Origin: Pseudochrobactrum saccharolyticum
GTDB taxonomy: Bacteria; Pseudomonadota; Alphaproteobacteria; Rhizobiales; Rhizobiaceae
Length of the DNA stretch: 64,000 nt
NCBI RefSeq assembly: GCF_008801715.1
Contig: NZ_VZPG01000002.1
Coordinates: 62,001 to 126,000 of the forward strand
Direction: 5' to 3'
Position 1 is the stretch's first letter, and each line of letters begins with the position of its first letter. A program made the position numbers and the translations under genes. A model generated the notes under the pieces. The model did no database searches and was not told where the DNA came from. It saw only the letters and a list, made by a program, of their open reading frames with translations. This document shows positions 45,972 through 53,228 of this stretch, piece after piece.

Positions 45972-46847
45972 GTGGCTGAAACTGACAATAAAGCCGTGAC
46001 ATTTTCAGCGGCCGAGACCGGACATTATCAGCATTGCCTGCAATTTCTGCGCCAGAGTGATTTTGACCGCTATCTGGCAGTGCTTTATGCGCCGGAAGAT
46101 AAACGACCTGCGCTTGCCGCACTCTATGCATTCAATGCAGAAGTCGCCCGTATCCGTGATGTGGTGCATGATGCATTGCCGGGGGAAGTGCGCCTGCAAT
46201 GGTGGCGTGATCTTATCAATGGTACCGAGCATGGTGCAGTGACCGGCAATCCGGTGGCGGCCTTGCTGCTCAAAGCGATTGGTGATTATCAGCTGCCGCG
46301 CTCCGTATTTGATGCCTATTGTGAGGCACGGATTTTTGATCTCTATAATGATCCGATGCCGAGCCGCAATGATCTGGAAGGCTATTGCGGCGAAACCGCC
46401 TGTGCTATTTTGCAAATGGCGGCAATGATATTGGATGCCGATGCGGCGAAATCTTCGGCTGAACTCTCGGGCCATGCAGGTGTTGCGCAGGCTGTCAGCG
46501 GTTTGCTGCGGCTGATGCCTTTGCATCGCCGTCGCGGGCAGGTCTATGTGCCGGAAGATATGTTGCAGGCGGTGGGTGTTACGACAGAGCAATTTATCAA
46601 GGGTGATGACAAAGCGGCGATGCAGCGTGTCGTGGCTGTGGTGACAGCTCTGGCGCGGGAACATTACGCGGCTTTTGAAAAACAACCTATGCCGGCAAGC
46701 CTGAAAGCAGCCTATCTGCCGGTGCGTTTGGTTCCGTTGGTGCTGAAACGCGCAGAGCGCAAGGCTGATCTGGTGGCGGAGCAGGGCATTGACCTGTCAC
46801 AATTACGGCGCCAGTGGATTTACTTAAAGTCCTCACTCAAATCATAA
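45972..46847 (+). CDS. Squalene/phytoene synthase-like protein (NDUFAF6 type)
   Basis: A 291-residue trans-isoprenyl-diphosphate synthase fold protein. It resembles NDUFAF6-type members: LAALYAFNAEVARIRD near 50-65 and PGEVRLQWWRDLIN near 71-84. The first Asp-rich motif of true squalene synthases is not evident. It could be a complex I assembly factor rather than an isoprenoid enzyme. The start is a GTG with GGAGTGAGA; an upstream ATG at 45954 would overlap the previous gene. Directly follows the Mth938-like gene, so one operon. Confidence 0.85.
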   Translation: MAETDNKAVTFSAAETGHYQHCLQFLRQSDFDRYLAVLYAPEDKRPALAALYAFNAEVARIRDVVHDALPGEVRLQWWRDLINGTEHGAVTGNPVAALLLKAIGDYQLPRSVFDAYCEARIFDLYNDPMPSRNDLEGYCGETACAILQMAAMILDADAAKSSAELSGHAGVAQAVSGLLRLMPLHRRRGQVYVPEDMLQAVGVTTEQFIKGDDKAAMQRVVAVVTALAREHYAAFEKQPMPASLKAAYLPVRLVPLVLKRAERKADLVAEQGIDLSQLRRQWIYLKSSLKS

Positions 46848-46854
46848 GTAATAA

Positions 46855-46986
46855 AAAAAGCCGCCTCTAGAGCGTGTTGCGTTTAAGCTGTGGCACTGTG
46901 CTCGCTCTAGTGCTTTGTTTTTACGCATGTCTTTACCCCAAAACCAGTACCCACTTTTGGGAGACATGCTCTGGAGGCGGCTTTTT
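46855..46986. terminator. Bidirectional terminator split by a repeat
   Basis: aaaaagccgcctc (46855-46867) and gaggcggcttttt (46974-46986) are perfectly complementary 13-base arms, separated by 106 bases that are almost entirely repeat copy B. They lie between the convergent synthase-like gene and trmFO. The element has inserted into the loop of a terminator whose arms still match. Confidence 0.8.
46866..46975. repeat. Intergenic palindromic repeat, copy B
   Basis: A 110-bp element beginning TCTAGAGCGTGT, with GCTCGCTCTAG in the middle, and a second half with the hairpin gcatgtct ... agacatgc around cccaaaa/ttttggg, ending CTCTGGA. The left half matches copy A; the right half is a different module. 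Elements of this form are widespread in Brucella, Ochrobactrum and Rhizobium intergenic regions, by recollection. Confidence 0.85.
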
Positions 46987-46990
46987 GATG

Positions 46991-48427
46991 TTATTGCTGT
47001 TCTTGCAGCCAGACTTTGAAGTCACTCAAAGCGCGGGCACTAAGAGCGCGTTTTTTGGCCTGTGTCTTTTCCTTGCCGCGCAGACGCACACCTTCCTGTT
47101 TCGGAACTGTAACTTCCGGAAACAGGCCGAAATTCACATTCATTGGCTGGAAAGACCGTTTGCCCGGTTCATCATCGCTGACAAGATGGCCGCCGGTAAT
47201 GTGATTGAGCAAGGCGCCGAAAGCTGTCGTGACAGGTGGTGGCGGCAAAGTCTCGCCACGCTGCTGCGCAGCTGCAAAACGACCGGCGAGCAAGCCCATC
47301 GCTGAAGATTCCACATAGCCTTCACAACCGGTTATCTGGCCTGCAAAACGGATTTGCGGGCGGGATTTCAGGCGCAGGCTGGTATCAAGCAGGATCGGTG
47401 AATTGAGATAGGTATTGCGGTGCAAACCGCCGAGGCGGGCAAATTCCGCATTCTCCAGACCTGGAATCATGCGCAAAATCCGGGTCTGTTCGCCATATTT
47501 CAGCTTGGTCTGGAAACCGACCATATTATAGAGCGTGCCAAGCGCATTATCCTGACGCAGCTGCACAACTGCATAGGGCTTCACATCGCGATTATGGGCA
47601 TTGGTCAGCCCCATCGGTTTCATTGGGCCATGACGCAAGGTTTCAGGGCCGCGCTCTACCATCACTTCAATCGGCAGACAGCCGTCGAAATAAGGTGTGC
47701 CTTCCCATTCTTTGAACTCGGTCTTTTCACCGTCAATCAAAGCCTGAATAAAGGCCTGATATTGCTCTTTATCCATCGGGCAGTTGATATAGTCTTTGCC
47801 TGTGCCGCCCGGACCAACTTTGTCATAGCGCGACTGGAACCAGCAGATATCCATATTGATGCTGTCAAAATGGATGATCGGTGCGATTGCATCAAAGAAG
47901 GCGAGGGAATCGGCTTCAGTTTCCTGTGCGATTGCTTCTGCCAGTTCTGCAGCAGTCAGCGGGCCGGTGGCGATGATGGTATTGCCCCAGTCTTCCGGTG
48001 GCAGACCTTCAACCACTTCACGCTGAATGGTGATGAGCGGATGCGCTTCAAGCTTTGCAGTGACCGCATCAGAGAAACCGTCACGGTCAACAGCCAGCGC
48101 ACCACCGGCCGGAACCTGATTGGCATCGGCGCAGGCCATAATCAGCGAATTGGCCAGACGCATTTCAGCATGGAGCACGCCAACGGCATTGGTTTCAGCA
48201 TCATCCGAGCGGAAGGAATTGGAGCATACAAGCTCAGCCAGTCCGTGGGTTTTATGCGCATCTGTACCGCGCACCGGACGCATTTCATGAATGATGACGG
48301 GAATGCCTGCTTCAGCAATCTGCCATGCCGCTTCGCTGCCTGCGAGGCCGCCGCCGATAATGTGAACAGGTGAATAGGATGATAAATTGGACATGCTTTG
48401 TCCAATACCGCTTTTGCAACGCGGCAT
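46991..48427 (-). CDS. trmFO: Methylenetetrahydrofolate--tRNA-(uracil-5-)-methyltransferase
   Basis: FAD and folate-dependent enzyme that makes ribothymidine 54 in tRNA. 478 residues; the FAD-binding N-terminus is [21 protein letters not shown], followed by [25 protein letters not shown] near 66, [21 protein letters not shown] near 254, and [19 protein letters not shown] near 370. The ATG at 48427 has AGAGGTG at good spacing; MSNLSSYSP at 48394 would also suit the family. Shares the split terminator with its convergent neighbour. Confidence 0.95.
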   Translation of the reverse strand: MPRCKSGIGQSMSNLSSYSPVHIIGGGLAGSEAAWQIAEAGIPVIIHEMRPVRGTDAHKTHGLAELVCSNSFRSDDAETNAVGVLHAEMRLANSLIMACADANQVPAGGALAVDRDGFSDAVTAKLEAHPLITIQREVVEGLPPEDWGNTIIATGPLTAAELAEAIAQETEADSLAFFDAIAPIIHFDSINMDICWFQSRYDKVGPGGTGKDYINCPMDKEQYQAFIQALIDGEKTEFKEWEGTPYFDGCLPIEVMVERGPETLRHGPMKPMGLTNAHNRDVKPYAVVQLRQDNALGTLYNMVGFQTKLKYGEQTRILRMIPGLENAEFARLGGLHRNTYLNSPILLDTSLRLKSRPQIRFAGQITGCEGYVESSAMGLLAGRFAAAQQRGETLPPPPVTTAFGALLNHITGGHLVSDDEPGKRSFQPMNVNFGLFPEVTVPKQEGVRLRGKEKTQAKKRALSARALSDFKVWLQEQQ

Positions 48428-48476
48428 CAATCACCTCTGTGCCAGATCACAAGCTTTTGCGGATAGGAATAATGGA

Positions 48477-48519
48477 TAAAAAAATAGCCCTGTCGCAGGA
48501 GGGAGGGCGACAGAGCTAT
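48477..48519 (-). terminator. Array hairpin 5: anti-SD loop and terminator
   Basis: Arms at 48507-48519 and 48484-48496 (13 pairs with one G-U in the RNA) close a loop CCUCCCUCCU; seven U follow. It serves as both a target-binding hairpin and the transcript end. Confidence 0.92.
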
Positions 48520-48528
48520 CTTAAGGAG

Positions 48529-48552
48529 GACTGATATGGGGGGATATCAGTC
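48529..48552 (-). ncRNA. Array hairpin 4: C6 loop
   Basis: Perfect 9-bp stem (48529-48537 with 48544-48552) closing a loop of six C on the minus strand. Confidence 0.85.
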
Positions 48553-48586
48553 AGCGCAGAATGGAGGACATAGTCCTGACAGCGCT
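48553..48586 (-). ncRNA. Array hairpin 3: CCUCC
   Basis: Outer arms agcgc (48553-48557) and gcgct (48582-48586). Inside, AGGAC/GUCCU can pair and partly hide the CCUCC, so this hairpin is the most degenerate of the five. Confidence 0.7.
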
Positions 48587-48587
48587 A

Positions 48588-48622
48588 TGCCTGCTGAAAA
48601 ACGGGAGGGACAACAGCAGGCA
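48588..48622 (-). ncRNA. Array hairpin 2: CCCUCCC loop
   Basis: 9-bp stem (48588-48596 with 48614-48622) closing a 17-base loop with UCCCUCCC. Confidence 0.85.
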
Positions 48623-48628
48623 ATAAAA

Positions 48629-48662
48629 CATGACCGGTACGGGAGGAGGAATACCGGTCATG
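48629..48662 (-). ncRNA. Array hairpin 1: CCUCCUCCC loop
   Basis: Perfect 11-bp stem (48629-48639 with 48652-48662) closing a 12-base loop that contains the exact CCUCCUCCC nonamer that defines CcsR RNAs. Confidence 0.9.
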
Positions 48663-48789
48663 AAAGGGGAGGATGTTTATCCGTCCGCGCCGGTGGTTGA
48701 AAAACTCCGGCACAGATATTTCGTGGCATACATACTATCAGTTCAGGCGAATTCCCGATCCTGACAGTTTTAGCAATGACTTGCTTAAA

Positions 48790-48942
48790 TTACATGCCGG
48801 CAGTGTTGGACTTGCGGGCGATGTAAGGGATGTCAGAGCGGGAGATACCGAGATCACCGAGTTCACGGTTGGACAAACGGTTCAGTTCGGAAACTGTGTC
48901 ACGGTAACGGCGCCAGTTGTTGAAAGAGCGAATGATGTTCAT
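48790..48942 (-). CDS. DUF1127 small basic protein (CcaF1-like)
   Basis: A 50-residue basic protein: FNNWRRYRDTVSELNRLSN then RELGDLGISRSDIPYIARK, the DUF1127 consensus (arginine-rich, two short helices). GAGGG lies 9 bases before the ATG. In Rhodobacter sphaeroides the DUF1127 protein CcaF1 is an RNA-binding protein co-transcribed with the CcsR RNAs; the same arrangement is seen here, with the array starting 128 bases after the stop and no terminator between. Confidence 0.93.
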   Translation of the reverse strand: MNIIRSFNNWRRYRDTVSELNRLSNRELGDLGISRSDIPYIARKSNTAGM

Positions 48943-49391
48943 TTTTAAAACCCTCGATTGTGTTCAGTTGTGTTGTGTAATCTGTTGTCCTGTATATAGC
49001 CCGGGCGATCAGAAATGAGGAGAGACAAGATTGCATAGCTCCTCTGCGAGCCTTGCAGACCTCATTTAAACGATTTAAATCGCTATTTAGTCGCTATTTG
49101 GACAAAATTGGTGCCGGTCGCAATTTTCGTTCGTTAAACTGTGGTTGCGGGTAATTTAAATGCGGTATCACGCATTAAGCCTCACAAAAATATCGCCTGT
49201 GGGTTGTGTAGAAATTGTGACATTTCAAGAGCTATGCAAAGCAGCACGGCATTAAGGTTAGCGACTGGTAAAATTGCGGGCTGGTTATTGGGTACCTGTG
49301 CGATTTTTGGATACTTGAATGCGGGGAATTTTCGTGGGAACCTTGTTTTCATGAAGGGGAACGGCTTGTTTATAGGGGGAGATCAGGTCGC
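48943..49391. promoter_or_regulatory. Promoter region of the DUF1127-RNA transcript
   Basis: 449 bases between divergent genes. On the minus strand a TATATA (about 48992-48998) about 50 bases upstream of the DUF1127 ATG is a likely -10 box, with a CTTG-type sequence further upstream near 49030. That resembles a heat-shock sigma promoter but the spacing is not ideal. On the plus strand, 49234-49398 holds a possible small frame (separate entry). Confidence 0.4.
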
Positions 49392-49398
49392 TTGCTGA
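49234..49398 (+). CDS. Possible 54-residue hydrophobic protein
   Basis: The frame begins MQSSTALRLATGKIAGWLLG, has one hydrophobic segment and overlaps the TTG of the next gene by 7 bases. AAGAG lies close to the ATG. There is no family evidence; it may be chance. Confidence 0.22.
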   Translation: MQSSTALRLATGKIAGWLLGTCAIFGYLNAGNFRGNLVFMKGNGLFIGGDQVAC

Positions 49399-49847
49399 GT
49401 TTGCCTGTACTCATTGGCATGATCGTCGCCGGTATTGTTACCGGTGCAGTGGCTGTTCATCTGCTTGGCGGTAACCGGCAGGCGGTTTTAGACAGCGATA
49501 AGGATGTGCTGGAGCGTTTCCGGCAGGATTATCCGGAAAGCCTGATCACCCGCATTTATTATACTCAAGACCGGCGCACTGCTTTTTTCGACCTGCCGCA
49601 GCAGGGAACCGGTATTGTTCATGCGGTGGGTGCTAAATTTTTGACACGCATTTTAAAAGCGCAAGATATTGCGGAAATCCGGAAGCAGGACGAAACAAGA
49701 CTGTTTCTGCAGATGCATGATTTTACATGGCCTGCGGCTGCTTTTTCTTTCGATGACAAAAAGACACGTGATCAGGTCTGTGAATGGCTGGAGCATTTCA
49801 CAGTCAAGTTGGATCAACTTGACGCCCGTGATAGTGCGACCAAATAA
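49392..49847 (+). CDS. Hypothetical membrane-anchored protein
   Basis: A 151-residue protein starting at TTG with GGAGATCAGG ahead of it. One N-terminal membrane helix (about 5-26, VLIGMIVAGIVTGAVAVHLLGG) is followed by a soluble domain that may be periplasmic or cytoplasmic, with no motif I recognise. Its last 19 codons and stop lie in repeat copy C, so the natural end of the protein is probably different. Located 83 bases before the sterol-desaturase-type gene, on the same strand. Confidence 0.65.
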   Translation: MLSLPVLIGMIVAGIVTGAVAVHLLGGNRQAVLDSDKDVLERFRQDYPESLITRIYYTQDRRTAFFDLPQQGTGIVHAVGAKFLTRILKAQDIAEIRKQDETRLFLQMHDFTWPAAAFSFDDKKTRDQVCEWLEHFTVKLDQLDARDSATK

Positions 49848-49896
49848 AGAATCTGGAGCGAGCGCTATGATCCAATCTGGACGTAAACCGCTCTAG
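49788..49896. repeat. Intergenic palindromic repeat, copy C
   Basis: A 109-bp element in the opposite orientation to copy A. The left part (ctggagcatttcacag, then the hairpin gtcaagttgg/tcaacttgac) matches the reverse complement of copy A closely; the right half diverges and ends ccgctctag. It overlaps the end of the preceding gene. Confidence 0.85.
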
Positions 49897-49930
49897 CGCG
49901 GCCTCAACAATAAAAAGGGGAGTTGTCTTA

Positions 49931-50869
49931 ATGAATGATCCGGCATTCTTGGACGTGACACTGCTGGCAGTGCCCTTATATCTCCTTGCGATCATGATTG
50001 AGCTGGTTGCGGTGCGCTATTGGCATCGCAAGGGCGAATTTGAAACCCGTGATGCACTGACCAGCCTGCTAATGGGCACCGGTAATGTTGTGGCAGGGCT
50101 GTTGCTCGGTTTTGTTTCTGTCACAGCTTTACTGTGGGTATGGCAGTTTCGTTTTTTTGACCTCGGCCTGCATTGGTGGGTCTTTATCGCTGCCTTTATT
50201 TTTGATGATCTGCGCTATTACTGGTATCACCGTATTGCCCATCGGGTGCGCTGGGTCTGGGCGGAGCATGTCAATCATCATTCAAGCCAGCACTATAATC
50301 TGACCACAGCACTGCGTCAGTCGTGGACAGGGCAGATTACCGGCATGTTTATATTGCAGGTGCCGCTGGTATTGCTGGGCTTTCATCCGGCAGTGATTGC
50401 TTTTGTCTATGGCTTTAATCTGATCTACCAGTTCTGGATTCATACGGAAGCAATCGGCAAAATGTGGAAGCCTATTGAACTCATATTCAATACGCCTTCG
50501 CATCACCGTGTGCATCACGCAACCAATCCGCGATATCTGGATGCGAATTTTGCCGGTACCTTGATTATCTGGGACCGATTATTCGGCACATTTGTGGAAG
50601 AATTGCCGGAGGATATGCCGCGCTACGGGATCGTGCGCAATATCGGTACTTTCAATCCGGTGCGGGTGGCATTTCATGAATGGGCGGGGATGATGAAAGA
50701 TGTGTTTGCGCCGGGGCTGAGCCTGCGGCAAAGGCTGATGTATATGGCAGCGCCGCCCGGCTGGAGCCATGACGGCAGCCGCAAAACATCGGAAGATCTG
50801 AAAGCGGATTATGTGCGCCTGAACCCTGATGAAGCCGGTAAGCCGGGATTGCCTGAGCACTCGTCTTAA
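49931..50869 (+). CDS. Sterol desaturase/fatty acid hydroxylase family protein
   Basis: Di-iron membrane oxygenase of 312 residues. The His boxes are YYWYHRIAH near 97-105, HVNHHSS near 113-119 and HRVHHATN near 194-201. Several membrane helices precede and separate them. The family includes sterol desaturases and lipid hydroxylases. A hydroxylase of lipid A or ornithine lipid acyl chains is conceivable but not shown. GGGAG precedes the ATG by 12 bases. Confidence 0.9.
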   Translation: MNDPAFLDVTLLAVPLYLLAIMIELVAVRYWHRKGEFETRDALTSLLMGTGNVVAGLLLGFVSVTALLWVWQFRFFDLGLHWWVFIAAFIFDDLRYYWYHRIAHRVRWVWAEHVNHHSSQHYNLTTALRQSWTGQITGMFILQVPLVLLGFHPAVIAFVYGFNLIYQFWIHTEAIGKMWKPIELIFNTPSHHRVHHATNPRYLDANFAGTLIIWDRLFGTFVEELPEDMPRYGIVRNIGTFNPVRVAFHEWAGMMKDVFAPGLSLRQRLMYMAAPPGWSHDGSRKTSEDLKADYVRLNPDEAGKPGLPEHSS

Positions 50870-50962
50870 TTTAACACGATAATAAAGCTATGCGCTCGTC
50901 TATAACGTCGGGCAGGTTTGTTCTCATGCAAGCCGCAGCAACCATTATAACAGGATCGCCAT

Positions 50963-52138
50963 TTGTCCATTTTTGTTTCCCTTGCACACCAGATTGACCA
51001 ATGGCAGTCCCAAGGGCTGCTGGATCAGGAAACCGCAGACAGGCTGCGTCTTGATGTTAAAACCCGCAAGAACGGCTTTGGTATTGGCGGTGTTCTCGCC
51101 GTGCTTGGCGCATTATTGCTTGGCGCAGCGCTGATCCTGTTTGTTGCAGCCAATTGGGAAGTTATACCGCGTGTCTGGCGCGTGGCGCTTATCCTGTTTG
51201 TCATGTGGAGCGGTTATCTTGGCGGCGCATGGTTGCAGAGGCGCAGCGAAAGCGGGCAGGGCAGCACATTGGCGGCGGTTTTTGCACCGGCGCTCTACCT
51301 GCTCTCGGCAATTACCTATGGTGCCGGTATCGCGCTGATCGGACAGATGTATCATATGTCCGGTGATATGACGACGGCGGCGCTGGCATGGGGCGTTGGT
51401 GTGCTGATTGCTGCGGTGCTGCTGCGCGCGCCGATTTTGACCGCTGCGGCATTGGGTATCGGTGGCTTTTATCTGTCAACCGTGCTGAATGAGCTTGGCG
51501 GGCAGGTCAATCTGGTTGCATCTTATCGCTGGATTATGCCGCTTTACATTCTCGCCTGTGTCGGTTCCATTATCTACACAAAAGCGGATAAGGCCATGCA
51601 TTTGCTGGCAGCGCTGACACTGGCTTATTTCCTCACTTTGTATTTTGACATTGAAAATCAGGCGATCCTGATCCTGATGATTGCCCTTGGCGCTGTGCTG
51701 GTGATTTGTCAGGGGCGCTGGCCGGCTTTTGAACGCTACAGCTACGGATTTGGCTCGCAGCTGGCCGGTTATGGTCTGGCTTCGTTGCTGATCGCGCTGT
51801 TTATCTTTCAGGTTGAGCATAAAGACCTGTTCAATAGCTATGAGGCCGGTGCCGATGCGGTCTATTCGCTGGCGGCGATTGCCATCTGTGTTTTTGCGCT
51901 GATTATTGCCGGTGAAAAAAGCGGACAATTACGCTGGTTTGCCTATGCGGGCTTCTCTCTGCATGTGTTGTATCTGGCGACTGTGACCGTGGGGACGATG
52001 ATTGGCACGTCCGGTGTCTTCCTGATTGGCGGACTGCTGGTGATGGGGCTGGCTTATCTGGTTACCCGCATGGAAAAATATCTGCATGGTACCCCTGCAA
52101 AAGCGGTGTCCGTTCATGATGGGGAGCAGCAACCATGA
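50963..52138 (+). CDS. DUF2157 multi-pass membrane protein
   Basis: A 391-residue protein: a short cytoplasmic N-terminal domain (about 1-40) followed by some ten membrane helices. The family is DUF2157, of unknown function. It starts at TTG with AGGA about 10 bases upstream. It overlaps the GDYXXLXY gene by 4 bases (ATGA); these two are usually paired in proteobacteria. Confidence 0.88.
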   Translation: MSIFVSLAHQIDQWQSQGLLDQETADRLRLDVKTRKNGFGIGGVLAVLGALLLGAALILFVAANWEVIPRVWRVALILFVMWSGYLGGAWLQRRSESGQGSTLAAVFAPALYLLSAITYGAGIALIGQMYHMSGDMTTAALAWGVGVLIAAVLLRAPILTAAALGIGGFYLSTVLNELGGQVNLVASYRWIMPLYILACVGSIIYTKADKAMHLLAALTLAYFLTLYFDIENQAILILMIALGAVLVICQGRWPAFERYSYGFGSQLAGYGLASLLIALFIFQVEHKDLFNSYEAGADAVYSLAAIAICVFALIIAGEKSGQLRWFAYAGFSLHVLYLATVTVGTMIGTSGVFLIGGLLVMGLAYLVTRMEKYLHGTPAKAVSVHDGEQQP

Positions 52139-52716
52139 GTTTTCTTAAAAAACGCTGGCTTTATGTGGCTGCAATTCTTGCGGCATTGCTGCAGTCGGGT
52201 GTGATGCTGGCAGGTGTTCAGCAGCGTATCAGTATTCTGCGCAGCGGTTCGGAAGTGGTGCTGCGGACTTTGCCGGTTGATCCGCGTGATCTGATGCGCG
52301 GCGATTATGTTATTCTGAGCTATGAAATCTCCCGCTTGCCTGCACATATGATTAGCGGTCAGCCGAAACGCAAAAGCGGACTGAATTATATTTATGTCGT
52401 GCTGGCGAAACAGGCTGATGGTTTGTGGGAGGCGAAGCGGGCGCAATTTGATGTTCCTGATGCATTAAAAGACGGCGAAATCTTTTTGCGCGGGGAGGTT
52501 GAGGCTCCGTTCCAGCTCTTTGACAGCTATTCAATCCTGCCTGTTGTTTATGGCATTGAGCGCTATTATGTGCCGGAGGGCGAGGGGCTGGCCGTTGAAA
52601 ATGCCCAGCGCGACAGCAACGTGGATATCGTCCTGTCAGTGAATGAAAAAGGCGTCGCGGCGATCCGTGCGCTCAGGATTGACGGCAAACAGGTTTTTGA
52701 TGAGCCGCTGTTCTGA
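52135..52716 (+). CDS. GDYXXLXY-domain membrane protein
   Basis: A 193-residue protein with one N-terminal membrane helix (LYVAAILAALLQSGVMLAG, about 9-27) and an extracytoplasmic domain holding the family motif RGDYVILSYEIS near 61-72. A second motif region is SYSILPVVYGIERYYVPEG near 133-151. The function is unknown; it is translationally coupled to the DUF2157 gene. Confidence 0.9.
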   Translation: MSFLKKRWLYVAAILAALLQSGVMLAGVQQRISILRSGSEVVLRTLPVDPRDLMRGDYVILSYEISRLPAHMISGQPKRKSGLNYIYVVLAKQADGLWEAKRAQFDVPDALKDGEIFLRGEVEAPFQLFDSYSILPVVYGIERYYVPEGEGLAVENAQRDSNVDIVLSVNEKGVAAIRALRIDGKQVFDEPLF

Positions 52717-52850
52717 GGTGAGGCGGCAAAGGGGAAGTGATAAGATCTGTGTATGACGGTCTCTTATCAAAAATAATCTGTTTTTCCCCTTTGAAGCCTG
52801 AAAATTGAATGCTATAGAGCGGCGCACATCAAAGCATACGTGCTTCGGTT

Positions 52851-52933
52851 GCGGATATGGCGAAATTGGTAGACGCACCAGATTTAGGTTCTGGCGGGAG
52901 ACCGTGGGGGTTCGAGTCCCTCTATCCGCACCA
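52851..52933 (+). tRNA. tRNA-Leu (UAG anticodon)
   Basis: Acceptor arms gcggata and tatccgc, D-loop with tggt, anticodon loop tttaggt (anticodon TAG at 52885-52887), a variable arm typical of leucine tRNA, and T-loop ttcgagtcc. Discriminator A at 52930 and encoded CCA at 52931-52933. About 50 A/T-rich bases upstream hold its promoter. Confidence 0.97.
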
Positions 52934-53027
52934 CTTTTATTCTCTTTGATTTTTGTAAGTCTTTGTAATTGCTGCGTGTTTGATGCTGCAATTTTGGCGA
53001 AGGTGCGTTTTTGGCCGGTTTTGTGAT

Positions 53028-53056
53028 ACAAATTGTGTTACAAATTGGGTTACAAT
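53028..53056 (+). repeat. 12-bp direct repeats downstream of tRNA-Leu
   Basis: acaaattgtgtt (53028-53039) and acaaattgggtt (53040-53051) are tandem, followed by acaatg. The origin is unknown. Confidence 0.45.
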
Positions 53057-53228
53057 GCAGTTTGAGATGTCCTCTTTTCTCATTGCCTGCTGTTTATAGT
53101 CTCCGCAGCAAATATATCCTGACGGGTCGTGCTGAATTTCATCAATTCTAAAACTTTATGGCCGAAGTTTCCGCATAATATATTTATGCTGATGCAGTCT
53201 TATCAAAGCTTTAGAAAGGTTTGAGACT

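Larger units (their letters stand above)
48477..48662 (-). ncRNA. CcsR (cuckoo) type anti-Shine-Dalgarno small RNA array
   Basis: Five hairpins in tandem, read on the minus strand directly after the DUF1127 gene. Their loops hold CCUCCUCCC, CCCUCCC, CCUCC, CCCCCC and CCUCCCUCCU, complementary to ribosome-binding sites; more CU-rich patches lie between them (CUCCUU at 48523-48528, CCUCCCC near 48665). The last hairpin is an intrinsic terminator. This is the layout of the CcsR1-4 RNAs of Rhodobacter sphaeroides, co-transcribed with a DUF1127 gene and processed into separate stress-induced RNAs. Processing and targets here are inferred. Confidence 0.87.

Noticed and set aside
48477-48662. CRISPR-like repeat array
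   Set aside because: The units are hairpins of different sequence and unequal spacing with no identical direct repeats, and no cas genes are present.
48673-48948. 91-codon plus-strand frame opposite DUF1127
   Set aside because: It is the antisense of a clear DUF1127 gene and has no ribosome-binding site.
53020-53228. Integrase remnant behind tRNA-Leu
   Set aside because: No residues of a tyrosine recombinase can be read in any frame, and the tRNA 3' end is not duplicated nearby.
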